From positions 5,704,001 to 5,768,000 of the forward strand of contig OZ234497.1 in NCBI GenBank assembly GCA_965153455.1: DNA of 64,000 nucleotides. Direction: 5' to 3'. The position numbers and the translations under genes are program-made. Positions 11,284-23,005 of the stretch are shown here, piece after piece (within the stretch, counting starts at the first letter, position 1; each line of letters opens with the position of its first letter). The notes under the pieces were generated by a model, which saw only the letters and a program-made list of their open reading frames with translations, ran no database searches and was not told the origin of the DNA. The stretch comes from Sphagnum compactum (lineage: Eukaryota > Bryophyta > Sphagnopsida > Sphagnales).

Positions 11284-14200
11284 ATGGAGGAGTCCGCACA
11301 GATCACAGTGGGGAACTTAAGACTGGAGGCAAGGGCAAAGGAGTTGGCCGATTATCTTGAGTTGAAACTGGGGATTGTGGATCGTTGCAAAGTGAAGCGA
11401 GCTTTCTTGGACATGCCTACTCATGCTTTTGTGCATTTTGCATCTGCTAATGTGGCCAAAGAAGCTTGCCGCTTGGGAGAGCATGGACAGCTTGAGTTCC
11501 AAGGTCAAGTTCTGAAAGTCTGCATGAGCAATCCAGGGAGAGGGGTATCTAAAACTTCACTAGGTATGCACAGTTCTTTTTTACTCTTTGCCACTGATGA
11601 TGCTCTTGCAGATTTTGTGGTTGTGCTTGTAGGCAGCTCTCAAGAAACCTGAAATGGGGATTTTCTTGAGGCATTTTTTGGGGTGAGAAGTTGTTGCATT
11701 TTTCTAGGTTGCTGGGATGCAGTTAGTTGTCAACCCAGCTTTATGATCAGGCAAGGTATGGGAATCTTGTGGAGGCATCAATCAGATGGGGTGAAGAATC
11801 AGATGTTGCTGAAGAATAAGGATGTTGCTCACCATCTTTGTGTTTCTATCTGTGGACTGTTTTGAATGGAACAGGAAACATCATTGAGTTGACAGAGGTG
11901 AAGCTGCAGGTGGGTTGTCTCACAGGCCCACATGAGCTTCTTTGTAGCTGGGTAGGTCCTTCCAGTTGCACATTTTGTCTTGACAAGCAGGAACGGAAAT
12001 TTTACTTCCTGTTCAGTCTTGTGAAGAAGATTGAGCTCGAGTACGTGCCATGTGATATGAAGCTGGAGCTTCTGCTTCGGGATCTACGGGTTGTGAAAGA
12101 GGTGCAATGTTCACGACAGAAAGAGCCAGCTCTGATGATGCTCTTGCAGCTTTGGTTGCCTCCATTGATCTTTTTTAGGACAGCAAGAGACGACGTCTAC
12201 TGTAGCACGTCATCCCCATTGCTTGATGATGATGATCCATGGATCCGGACGACAGATTTCACCCCTGACAAAAGCATCGGCCGCTGCTTTGCCTACAGCA
12301 TCAGCGTCTCACCTAGGCAAGGATCCGTGTTTCGGAAACTGCTTGCATTTTTCAAGCAGCACAGATTGGGATTCAAAACACCCCTTCCACCACTACAGCT
12401 CTCTCATGAAACCACCAGCAGCCCGAATGTGAGAGGTGAATTCTTCTTTGTCCCTAGGCAGCCAGGAGTGAGCTTTGGCATCATGTTCCTAACCAATGTG
12501 CTGGTGCACCGAGGTACACTAAATGTCACCAGCTTGACAGATGCATTCTACAATGAGCTGAGGGCTGATCACAAGCTAGCTGAGCTTGCGCTGCTCCATA
12601 TCCTCTCATATACCCACCCTGTGTTTGATGCTGCTAAGAGGCTACAGCAAGTGATGGAATGGATGCGAAACAGTAAGGTGAGCCGAGAAAGCAGTTTAGG
12701 GTCTGCTAATATGGTTGTTCGCAGGCTGGTTTTTACACCCACCAGGGCTTACTGCCTTGCCCCTGAGGTGGAGATGTCAAACCGTGTGCTACGGCACTTT
12801 GGTCATAAACCCGAAAGGTTTTTGAGAGTGTCATTCATGGACGATAACCTGCAGCAGTTGACTTCACCAGCATTGACAGTGCCTATTGCTCCCATAGCTC
12901 GAGAGCTTTCAACAATCCATGGGTTTAACCGGACTGAGCTCTATTATAGAGTTTTGAGCATTCTGGAGCATGGGTTTGAGCTATGTGGTCTGAGGTATTC
13001 CTTCCTGGCCTTCTCAGCAAACCAGCTGCGGGATGGCTCTGCATGGTTTTTTGCAGGGAATACAAACAAAGTGAGGGAATGGATGGGGTGCTTTCCGAGG
13101 TTTAATGTGGCCAAATATGCAGCCCGTATGGGACAGTGTTTCTCATCAACATTCTCAACCCTGACAGTTTCCAAGGAGCATGTCATTGATCTTCCTGATA
13201 TAATTCGAAATGGGTACACCTTTTCTGATGGGATTGGAAAAATTGCACCCGATTTTGCATTGCAAGTGGCAGAGTCTCTGCAATTAGAGAAAAACCCACC
13301 TTCTGCCTATCAAATCCGATATGCAGGCTACAAGGGAGTGGTGGCACAATGGAGTGGAGATCTGCACGTTCAATGGAAGCTGGGTTTGCGTGACAGCATG
13401 AAAAAATTCACCTCCCAACATCTGGAGCTTGAAGTTGTGGGCTGGTCACGTTTCCTGCCTTGCTATCTCAATCGACAGATTGTCAATCTATTGACAACTT
13501 TAGAAGTAGAAGATTCTGTGTTTGAAGCATTACAAACTGCACAGTTGGAGCGGTTGGAAGCGTTTCTCAATCTTCCAGCCATGGCATTGGAAGTACTGAC
13601 ATCAACATGTACAGGTGACCTCTACAGTACAGCAGTGAGTATGCTTCAAGCTGGCTTCCACCCAGCAGCAGAGCCACACCTGTATAACATGCTTCTCTCG
13701 ATTCGTGCTCACCAACTTCAAGACCTCGTGTCCAAGACAAGGATTTTTGTGCCACAAGGGCGGTGGCTGCTGGGTTGTTTGGATGAAACGGGGTTGCTAC
13801 AATATGGTCAGTGCTTCATCAAAGTGTCAGAGTGTTCTGGTACTTATGGGTGCCATCATCCTGGAGATGGGTCATCTGTCAAAGTTGGGCATCCTCCATC
13901 AACACAGGTAATCCAAGGGAAAGTGGTGATGACCAAAAACCCTTGTATGCATCCTGGTGACATTCGGGTATTAGATGCTATTGATGTACCTGAGTTGCAC
14001 CACATGATAGACTGTCTTGTGGTACCCCAAACTGGGGAGCGACCTCACCCAAACGAGGCATCTGGAAGTGACCTTGATGGGGATCTCTACTTCACATGTT
14101 GGGATCCAAGACTCATCCCTCCAAGTGGAATCAGTGCAACTCCTATGGACTACAGTGCAGAACTGATCCGAAACCTGACTCGCCCAGCAAACATCCGTGT

Positions 14201-15233
14201 ATGTATATCACAGAATTCCGCCATTCGGTTGTTGTTGCCCTTGTGGAAGAACACTCTTCAGCTTTTACATGATGCATGGATGTTGTCAATCAGGTTGTAG
14301 GAATATGTATCAGGTTAAGGTTTTAGAGGGATGAATGGCAGTTTGTCGCCTTCTGATAAGCTTGTGTGTGTGTGCATGCAGGATGTTGTGGAGTTTTTTG
14401 CCAAGCACATGGTGAATGACAGTCTGGGTGTAATCTGCAATGCACATGTGGTGCATGCAGATCGTAGCCCTTTGGGTGCCTTGGATGAGAATTGTTTGGA
14501 GCTTGCCAAGCTTGCAGCTATGGCAGTAGACTACCCGAAAACAGGCAAGGCAGCCAGTCTGCCTTCACACATGAGGCCAAAAGTGTATCCCGATTTCATG
14601 GAAAAGGATGCAAGTGTGACATATCAGTCAAATAAGGTGATTGGCCGTTTGTACAGGAATGTAAAGCGAATAGTTAATGAGGAAGGTGAGCATTTTCCGC
14701 AGAAGGAACAAAGTGATGACTTGAAGCAGAGTTATGACAGTGATTTAGAGTATGTAGGGTTTGAGGATTTCTTGGAAGAGGCGTGGACATCCAAAATTTC
14801 TTATGATGAGCAATTGCGAGGTCTGATGGCACATTTTGGTGTGCAACATGAGGCGGATGTTGTGACAGGCCATTTGGTGTCTTTGCCTCACCGCTATGGT
14901 CGCCATCTAGGGGACTTGAAGGACCGAATGAAGAATGCCTATACCTCACTTAGAAAAGAGTTTCGAGTGGTTTTTGAAACTCGTCCAAATGCAGACAAGT
15001 TGGAATGTGTAACAACACCTGCTGCCACAGTTGATGAGCTCATGGATCTGGCACCAAAGGCATCTGCATGGTACCATGTCACATATCACCCTAATTGGAG
15101 AGCAAGAGCAAAACTCCTGCTTGAAGATTCTGAGCTCTTGCTTGCAGGCCATCTTCTCAGCTTCCCGTGGATTGCTGTTGATGTCCTGGGCACAATCAAA
15201 GCCATGAAGTTGGAATCTACCTGCTGTCATTGA
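11284..15233 (+). CDS. RDR6: RNA-dependent RNA polymerase, RDR6 type
   Basis: Exons 11284-11563, 11875-14198 and 14382-15233 join in frame to 1151 residues (Arabidopsis RDR6 is about 1196). RDR6 copies aberrant or cleaved single-stranded RNA into double-stranded RNA that Dicer-like enzymes cut into secondary siRNAs and tasiRNAs. Residues 6-80 form the RRM-like N-terminal region, with YLELKLGIVDRCKVK and HAFVHFA as in RDR6. Further landmarks are DDDDPWIRTTDFT, RRLVFTPTRAYCL, YSFLAFSANQLRDGSAWFFA, NGYTFSDGIGKI, YQIRYAGYKGVVA and KNPCMHPGDIRVLDA. The catalytic motif is DLDGD at residues 826-830 (14070-14084), the RDR-alpha form. The C-terminal exon carries GVICNAHVVHADRS, AVDYPKTGK and ASAWYHVTYHP. 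The last intron (14199-14381) falls just before DVVEFFAKH, where I recall RDR6 genes being split. All catalytic blocks are present, so it is probably functional. The start ATG has G at -3 and +4. Confidence 0.95.
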
Positions 15234-16110
15234 GCAGCTCAATTGCAGTTCCAACAAAAAAGACTATCTGATTGTGCCCATACCCACTTTGAACATGGCT
15301 GGACATGATGATGATGGATGATGACGACCATGCTTCTCACCTTCTTGCCCTTGCAACCACAGTTCTCTTAAATTCTTGTGTCTTTTGTGTACTATTTCTG
15401 CAGCTTCCAAAGTCTCTTCATTGGCCTTTGATAGAATGGGCATAGCAGCCATATCCAATCCATGGATTATTTTCTGAAGGTGTTGTCTCAAAGCTCTCCA
15501 TCTGTGCCAGACCTTGAATTTATGGTTGTTCCCTGGCAGCTCTATCACAATCCATGCCAGCACTCCCATTTCTGCCTCTCATGCCCAATGCCTCCTCACG
15601 TTAAGCAGTGTTCATTCCTGACAAACAGGATCTATAGCAAGCTGGTTTCAAGGTCTCCAGATATAGTGAACCCTGCATAACTCCTTTGGCCTGTTGACGA
15701 GCAAACCCATGTTCTCCATCTGAGGTTGCACTTGCAACTTTTGACATCAAATGGTCTTCTTACAAAATGGTCCTCATCTTCAATTCCTCCTGAGCTTTGT
15801 CCACAAATCCAACTTCACATTATCATCATGGCCTGGCCGTGCTTGATTCTTTTGTAGCAAGGAGTCCATATCAAAATCAGAACAATTGTTGATGGCCTGG
15901 GAGAAAACTAAATCCCAAAAAGCACACATTAAATTCTACCAATTGAAGAAGATTGTAACAAATGTGCAGAAACAACCTCAAACACATGAGGTTGCCTTGG
16001 AACATGACGGGTGGTCATGAGCTAGGCAATATGTTTTTTGATCATCTCTCCATTCGTTTTGATTGATACCAAACATAAGTTTGTATACCAATCTATTGTC
16101 AATTGTTAAG
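15234..16110 (-). pseudogene. Possible decayed coding segment (unrecognised)
   Basis: The minus strand from about 15902 to 15264 shows stretches with protein-like composition in more than one frame. Examples are a segment with CSDFDMDSLLQKNQ and HDDNVKLDLWTK (about 15890-15790), one with FARQQAKGVMQGSLYLETLK (about 15705-15650), and an open segment with FKVWHRWRALRQHLQ and ANEETLEAAEIVHKR (about 15570-15264). Stops and frame shifts interrupt the path. It could be a pseudogene, exons of an unknown minus-strand gene, or chance. I recognise no family. It also covers the expected 3' UTR of RDR6. Confidence 0.25.
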
Positions 16111-18308
16111 AGCATTGTCAATACCTTTTGATGGGAAGCATCACAACCTCAATGAGGTTTCAAAAACCCCAAATGAGGTTCTACGAGAAATTAAACAAAC
16201 AATCTACTTAATGTTTCACATGATGGTGTTTCAAAACATTATGTTTCAAAATATGTTTGAACTTAATCAAGTTCAAACATAACCTACAATTTTTTTGTTT
16301 ATCAAGAATATACTCTTTGTTATCTTGATGATTTACCTCATGTCAGAAAAGGCTAATCATAGGCTCAACAATGGCGGTCACCAAACAACTCTTGAAACTT
16401 TGTCTCTTCCTAAACTATGACATTAACAACCTACAACCTTATTGCTTACATTTCATTTGTTAAAGCTCAAACCCTAAAAGTAGCCATCATACATTTTAGA
16501 TATGTGCAAATGTTGTTGAAAATTTTGATGACTTCAATGTTTCTTCTTAAATGGTTCACAACAAATCTCATCAAGACTTATTCCACGATGGAACGAGACA
16601 AGAAGTGGCTTGCAGTACTTCACATGTGATGAAAAGCATCAATAAAGTTTTGATTAATCACTACATTTCTCTTGTATGAAGTTTTAAATGAAGAAAAGCA
16701 AAGAAAGTTTTTTGGGCTTCGTATAAACTAACTGAGCATTTAGCTTTTCTTTTGGGGCACCAAGAACCTGAAACCTAAAAGAAGGGATTCTGAAGGGAAC
16801 TTAAGGGGTTTTGTTGTATTAGCAAAGGCAAAATGTAGTATCCTAATTAGGTTTGTTCCCAAACATGACCAAACAAAATGAAACGGGGGAAAACCTTGTG
16901 CATGATTGTCTTTTCCATTCAAATAGCCCAAGAATTGAAGATTGAAGGGTTTAGGATGCACAACAAAACACGGATTGAGTGTTGAATGCAAGAAAGCTCA
17001 TATGAGGTTTCTCCATTAGAAGTGGGGATCGTCTTCAACATTCTACAAATGCCAATGAGGGTACTTTGGAGCTTGCATCCATTATTATGTCAGAAGCTTT
17101 TATTATTTGTTCTAGATGTCGGCCATATTTATGGATGTTGTGTTGATGTGAAGAACTCACATATTTTTGAGGTGGTTCTAGAAAGATGTACAATGTTACA
17201 TACAATTATGGTACATCCTTTCTTCTCATATCTGTGAAGAACTTGTTCAAGCATCAGAAAGGTGGATTCCATTGAAAGCAATTATTAGTCCCTGAATTCT
17301 CAACTGTCTATTCTGGCAGTGCTCAGGAAGAAGATATCAAGTATCAGGTTCCAATCGTCGTTCATATACATACACAGTTCACATAACTCTGCTCCTTATT
17401 ATGGCAAAAGTTCAAACCAGCAACAATGAAAGCAGAAAATGTTCCATGGAAGTTTGTTTCCCACAAAAAATGAACTCACAGTTTCAGAGTAACACTCACC
17501 CGGTGAACATTCCTCCCGAGTGTTGGACCAAAATGCATCATTCCCTAGTTCTCTCTCACTGATGGGCAGAGAGAGCCAATAAAGAAAACCGCAAAAGATC
17601 TAAGGGCCTCTCGCACTAGGAAGAGAATACAGCTGCACATCAAAGCAAGATTTACTCAAATTATCATCCATATGTCACTACTGTCAAAACACAGTATATA
17701 CCACATGAAAGGAAACTCGAGCGAGCACACTTGCTGGCACCTTCAAGGTCCAAAATCACATATCACCACAAAAAAAAGGGTTCACTTTGAGGACAAAACT
17801 CTAACCCCCAATTCCCTAAGTTGAGGCGGCTGGTTCTCAACCACGGACAGATGATGAGCAATGCTGAAGCTGCAACAATAGGAGAACAAGTCCTGCATCT
17901 GATTAGCAAAGCAAGTTATGATCCTTTGCTTCCTAGAGTCATTTACTGCTAAAGCAGAACTTTCTAGATGTAAAGATGATGAAAGAGTAACCCCCTCCCC
18001 TCTCTGCTTCCAAGCTACTGAATTGCACCACTGCCATTCTTGGAACCACACACATCCATGATTGTCAGCATGCAATGATGACAACCAAATCACATCTCTG
18101 TTGCTTCCCAAACACAATTTGACAGAATTTCAAAAAAAAGGGATTGAATTGCACAAATGTTTCACCCAGTTGGAACTCTTTATTCAATAGAGAATCACAC
18201 ATACCCTCCACTTACAAGTTGTGCAACAGCTGCGCATAGCAGTATCATTCACATCATGCTCCTGACTGCATATCGATACGTAAACCCCAATATAATCAAG
18301 TGTGTAGA
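16111..18308. other. Intergenic DNA between convergent RDR6 and the AT-hook gene
   Basis: No gene recognised. It holds a perfect hairpin at 16252-16281 (13-bp arms, ATGTTTGAACTT core, 4-base loop) and a TTAAGAGCATTG segment near 16107 resembling a MITE end. The part closest to 18309 is probably the 3' UTR of the AT-hook gene. The open frame 16986-17237 has no family features. Confidence 0.5.
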
Positions 18309-18905
18309 TTACACTGGTTGAGGAGAATGATTCTGGATTGACTCTTTGTATACTCGTTGAAATGGAGCTGGTAAAATGGAAGTAGATGGTACAATCCCTG
18401 GTATGGCCATTGCAGCAGGTCCAGGCACTGTTAAGATGCTAGGCACAGCAGGCATAACTAGAGCAGCTGCAGGTGCCACAGGTGGAAGAATTGTCTCATC
18501 TCTCTTCACATGCATGACTGTTGGTGCAACGTCATTCAACTTGGATATTGGCAGAGGCAACCCCGGTTGGAAAACAACACCACGAAGAACAGTATCAGTG
18601 TTCCCCACCCTCACACTCAAAAGGTAACCAACATCACAAGACCCATCCAGTACACCAGTCACCTGCTGGCCCACAAGGGTCACATCGACAGTGGCCGGAC
18701 TTGCCACCTCACTTTTTTTCTTCTTGTTCTTCTTCAGTGAGGCATCAGATTTCAGAGGTGTTCCACCTTCTGCAGACTTTTGAGGTGTGGCCCCATCTCC
18801 TCCACCCTCTGCTCCTCCAACCACACTTTTTCGAGGACGTCCACGGCCCCGTTTTGCAGGTGGCACAGATTTAACACCAGCCTCCATCTCACAATTTGTT
18901 TGCAT
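18309..18905 (-). CDS. AT-hook motif protein of a plant-specific family
   Basis: One uninterrupted exon encodes 198 residues (ATG 18905-18903, stop TAA 18311-18309). A canonical AT-hook, RGRGRPRK, lies at residues 19-26 and should bind the minor groove of AT-rich DNA. A lysine cluster at 58-64 is a likely nuclear signal. Residues 78-125 contain a conserved block: VTGVLDGSCDVGYLLSVRVG, followed by a VLRGVVFQPG stretch. It is typical of a small family of plant AT-hook proteins (Arabidopsis At5g54930-like, from memory). The C-terminal third is Pro/Ala/Val-rich and probably disordered. It lacks the PPC domain of AHL proteins. In-frame ATG codons at residues 1 and 7 are both possible starts. AG acceptor candidates about 15-35 bases upstream of the ATG suggest a 5' UTR intron, which is an inference. 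Convergent with RDR6. Confidence 0.88.
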   Translation of the reverse strand: MQTNCEMEAGVKSVPPAKRGRGRPRKSVVGGAEGGGDGATPQKSAEGGTPLKSDASLKKNKKKKSEVASPATVDVTLVGQQVTGVLDGSCDVGYLLSVRVGNTDTVLRGVVFQPGLPLPISKLNDVAPTVMHVKRDETILPPVAPAAALVMPAVPSILTVPGPAAMAIPGIVPSTSILPAPFQRVYKESIQNHSPQPV

Positions 18906-21050
18906 GTGTGAAGAACCTGGGGTTTCCTGAATTGTTCAATCTTTGGAGACCATCTAATAGTGTCGCGGAGTTTGTTTTAACTGCAACTGCCCCTCTGGAA
19001 ACCAACAATAATACAACACGTAAACCTTTCCCCTTTTGGAAATAATACACCCCAGTACTTTCTGCATCCGTTCAATTTACTACTAGCCTCCGAGTCAACA
19101 TCAGAACAGTATGAGCACTGTCAAATGAATACAAGAGGGGTTGCACTCTTGACCTACCTTCTATCAACCCTTACCTGCCAGGTAATAGTGGCACTAACTT
19201 CAGCCCAGAAAGCCATTTAGCCCAACAAGCTTCCATTTTCTTTCCAAAATTGAGTACAGCAAGCCAAAAAAATGCAACACAGTTGGATGTCAAACACCAG
19301 CAGAAGATCACCAGAACAGAATGTGGCTTACAGAGGAGGATGTTTGAGAAATAATCACTTTCAATTCCATCCGGATCCTCATGTTGTATCCTCCTCTGCT
19401 TGTTTCAGCGAACTCCAAAATCCCATCTGCAATCACTGATTGACTTACATATGAGACTTTCTCACTACTTGCAGACTAGAAGTTGGGGAGAGACACAAGA
19501 ATCAATCTTCCAGGTCAGATATTGAATAAATGACAGTAGGGGAACATGCCAAAGTTTCTGGCACACTCCAAGTAATAAAAGCACTCCAGCTGCCATAGGT
19601 AGCACATGTTGATACATGGTGCTCAGGATCAAACATTGCTGCCAGAAGATCTATTTTAGTATTGCAGCATAACCAAGTTTAGTCAAAACTATCCAACAAA
19701 CAAATTCCTGCAGAAACAAGTGAAACAAGCAAAACAAGCACAGAAATGAGAACCCAGAGCCACTGAAACTTCACTACCCACAGCCCATTCCAAAGAATAG
19801 TCTTCCAAGTAAAGAACTTTCTTTCCCTTGAGAGGAGCCCCCCAAGGCCATGTCTATGACAGATCCACTTAAAAGACAACAAAGCCCTCAACTGAGAGAA
19901 CTGTCACATCCAACGGTTACTTCATAATCAAAGTCTTTTGGGATATTGCTTGAAAGCATACTTGTATACATTAGTTTGGAAGCATCACATACAAACACTT
20001 GTGCTTGTAGTCGAGGCAAACCCTGAGAAAAATACACAATCTAAAGAATGGAAGCAAAACAAGTGATTCACACCCATTACAGACAAAATGACAATTGCAG
20101 CTTTGCAAAAAAAAAGCATCAAGCTTCTGATCTCTAAACTTTTGGTATACACATGCTTATCCTTCAAAGGGAAAGCACCCACACTTGTCAAATGTCTGCT
20201 CCTAGTACAGTGCATTGGTCCAAACATCTGCATGTCCATGCTCATGAATCTGCCAGTCTGAACATCAGTGCAGTTGCATGACCACAGCCTGCATCAGTTC
20301 ATTGCCCCTTTTCCCCTGAAGACAATTTTCTTACATTTGCCTTTTGTAGGTTGAGGAGGTGCTGCTTATTACAGAAGAAAGACTTGCAACCTAATGCATA
20401 CAAATGCTGGGACCCACCAGAAGCTGGCAAAACACGTCAATGCGAGATGATGGGTGGGCGAAAAAAACACAAGGGAAGGCTGAGGGCAGACGGCTCCAAA
20501 AGCAAAAATAGCCTACTACGGTACGCTGAAGGAGGCACTCTACCAGGAGGCGGATTAGAGAGAACAACGGCTTGGCCAGCGGAGCCCAAGAAGGCAACGG
20601 TACATATCAAATCTTCTTGCCTGGAAAGTTACTGGGAATATTCTCTGCAGAAATAGATCTGTTTCATGCAATATGAGCAACAGACGCAAAAGACTCCGAG
20701 AAAACTGCGAAGTCCGGACTCTCCAAAACAAAGCTTACTCGAAAGCCTGTTGCCAGTGAGAAGCAAGTGACGCATGTTGGTGAGGTTGCTGCCAAAGCAC
20801 CGTTCGCCTTCCAGCAAAAGTCTCCGCTCGATGCACACAATAGGTACCGCGAACAGCCTGTTCTACATCCCCCAACCGTCTTCCGACGACGAGAGCTGCA
20901 GACTAGAGCGTATTGCAACAAATCGATACACAGTAGACAAAGACTAACACTATGCAGATAGACATGCACCGCCAAAAACAAAACACAAAGGAAAGGGAGG
21001 AAAAAAAAAAAAAAAAAACTCTTCAGGAAAAGCTTGATGAAGCACACAAG
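18906..21050. other. Upstream region of the AT-hook gene
   Basis: No convincing coding sequence on either strand. Because splice acceptors occur just upstream of the AT-hook ATG, part of this stretch may be a 5' UTR intron and leader of that gene. Open frames at 19679-19891, 19985-20245, 20351-20656 and 20664-21176 have no recognisable domain. Confidence 0.45.
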
Positions 21051-21057
21051 TTGTTCA

Positions 21058-21692
21058 ACACTAACAAATGCTTCATGTTCATACTTCACTTCAAAGAAAG
21101 AATACTGCGTGCTTGTGTCAAATATCATCCCCAAGCTCGAGAACATACAAAACAACGACAACGACAACACTAACAATGCTTTGTGTTCTTACTCCACTTG
21201 AAGCGAAGAATACTGCGTGTTTGTGTCAGATATCATCGCCAGGCTCGAGGACGTACAAAACAACAACAACACTAACAATGCTTTCTGTTCTTACGTTCAC
21301 TTCAAGCAAAGAATACTGCGTGTTTGTGTTAAATATCATCGCCAAGCTCGAGAACATGAAAAACAACAACAAGCCTAACAATGCTTTCTGTTGTTACTTA
21401 ACTTCAAACAAAGAATACTGCGTGTTTGTGTGAAGTATCATCTCCAAACCCGACAACATACGAAACAACAACAACAACAACACTAACAATGCTTCGTGTT
21501 CTTACTTAGCTTCAGACAAAGAATACTGCGTGTTTGTGTGAAGTATCATCTCCAAGCCGACAACATACGAAACAACAACAACAACAACAACACTAACAAT
21601 GCTTCGTGTTCTTACTGAACTTCAAACAAAACTACTGCGTGTTTATGTCGAACATCATCTCGAAGCTCGAGAATATACAAAACAACAACCTC
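21058..21692. repeat. Six-copy minisatellite, unit about 105 bp
   Basis: Units begin near 21058, 21167, 21269, 21374, 21479 and 21588. Each runs through ACACTAACAATGCTT, GTGTTCTTACT, CTTCAAACAAAGAATACTGC, GTGTTTGTGT, ATCATCTCCAAGCTCGAGAA and ACAAAACAACAACAACA. Copies differ by scattered substitutions and by the length of the CAA run. Units are 102-110 bp, near a multiple of three, which leaves a chance open frame across several copies (21068-21433, +). I do not consider it a gene. Confidence 0.9.
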
Positions 21693-22947
21693 AGCACTCA
21701 GGGAAAGAAAGTGCTTTAAACCGCCTGAAGAGGAAAACAAAGCGCGACATACTCTTGAGCATAGCCTCAACAATGATCAACAGAGTATCATGCATTTTGA
21801 AGCCTCCCCCAAAAAAGAGAGCTTCGTTTTCCTTTCGCGACTGCACAACAAATGCAATGTACAGAAACAAAAGCTTGCAATGTACAAGAAAACAAACCAA
21901 AGCAGGAAGAAGAAGAAGAAGAAGAAGAATCAAAAGTTAAAAACCAGAACAACAGCTTCGCTTTCTTTTCGTTTTGGTTCCAGAGCTTCTCGCGGCCAAA
22001 TAACACCCCGCCGGGAAAAAAAACACCACAAAAAACCTCAAAATGAAACATTCCAAAAAACTTCAAAAACACCGAAAAAAAAAAACAGGAAAAAAAACAC
22101 TCTGAAAAACACACCACATTTCAAAGAAAAAAAAGAAGAAAAAGGCAGCACCGAGAAACATTTGAAACAAAAAAAAAAAAAAAACTCCCGTTCTGTACAG
22201 GGAAAAAAAAAAGGAAAAAGAGTGCATTTCCATTTATGAAAACTGAAGCAACAAGCGGTTGAAGATGGCGAACCAGAAACATGACCAAAAGTTTGGAAAA
22301 AAAAAACTAAAAAAATTAAAAAGCAAAAAAAAAAAAAACAGGAAATAAAAGGAACACAGAGAGAGAGAGAGCGAGGGACCTACCGTCGTCGTCGTGGTTG
22401 TCTTGGTCGTCGTTTGTCGGTAAGTAGGATTGTGCAATAGTTGTTGTTTTTATTTGGTGGTTGCTCCCAAAAACTTTCTCTCTCACAGATCTTCTTCTTC
22501 TTCTTCTTCTTCTTCTTCCTCGGCACAACACACAAAAGCGCAAGGAAACGAAGGAGTAGTTCACCAAGTCCAGTGAATGGGGCGTGTTCGTGTGCGTGTG
22601 TTTGTTTTTGGGCCCTTCTTCCTCAAAGAAGTTGCCAAAAACATCTTCTGCATTTGCACTTTGCGCTTAACTCTCTCTCTCTCTCTCTCTCTTCTCGCTT
22701 CTCTTCTCTTCCTTTGCAGAAGAAAAATGTACCCACATGGCCATCTGTACACACATGGCCATGGTACACATGTACACATACATGGCGCCAGCCCAAAATG
22801 GGTGGGAAAAAAGGGTGGGAACTTTTGGGGATCTGACTCAAAAGGAAGAAAACTAGGTAGCTATTATTTATTTATTTATTATTATTATTGTTATTATTAT
22901 TATATAGTACTTTTTTATTTTATTTATTTATTTTTAGGATTTTTTTT
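21693..22947. repeat. Cluster of microsatellites and A-rich DNA
   Basis: Contains (AAG)n at about 21906-21930, long A-rich tracts at 22015-22345, (GA)n near 22360-22372, (CTT)n at about 22491-22518, (CT)n at about 22670-22692, a CATGG/ACATGT-rich stretch at 22733-22785 and (TTA)n/(TTTA)n at about 22862-22935. It could include a promoter or leader for the AT-hook gene, but the open frames here are low-complexity artefacts. Confidence 0.7.
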
Positions 22948-23005
22948 GTAGCCAAAGTGGTGATGATCATCCATAAGAAGATTTAGCCAATTCTGGCTAT
23001 AACCC
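22948..23005 (+). repeat. Dispersed repeat family A, copy 1
   Basis: The motif is TAGCCAAAGTGGTGATGATC, then ATCCATAAGAAGATTTAGCC, then a TTGGCTATA-like end. Other copies lie at 23509-23605 (worn), 50115-50190 (minus), 56205-56265, 56820-56875, 60003-60046 (minus, worn) and 63960-64000 (cut by the window edge). This is probably the terminus of an uncharacterised transposon family. Confidence 0.7.

Noticed and set aside
12944-13219. Minus-strand frames inside RDR6
   Set aside because: These are antisense shadows of the conserved RDR6 coding exon.
21068-21433. 121-residue open frame on the plus strand
   Set aside because: It is produced by the near-codon length of the 105-bp tandem units. No family features, and neighbouring units are interrupted.
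21058-21692. CRISPR array
   Set aside because: The repeats are long, contiguous and diverged with no unique spacers, and the genome is eukaryotic.
21790-22951. Several overlapping frames of 60-150 residues on both strands
   Set aside because: All are Lys-, Ser- or Phe-rich translations of A-rich tracts and AAG, CTT and CT microsatellites.
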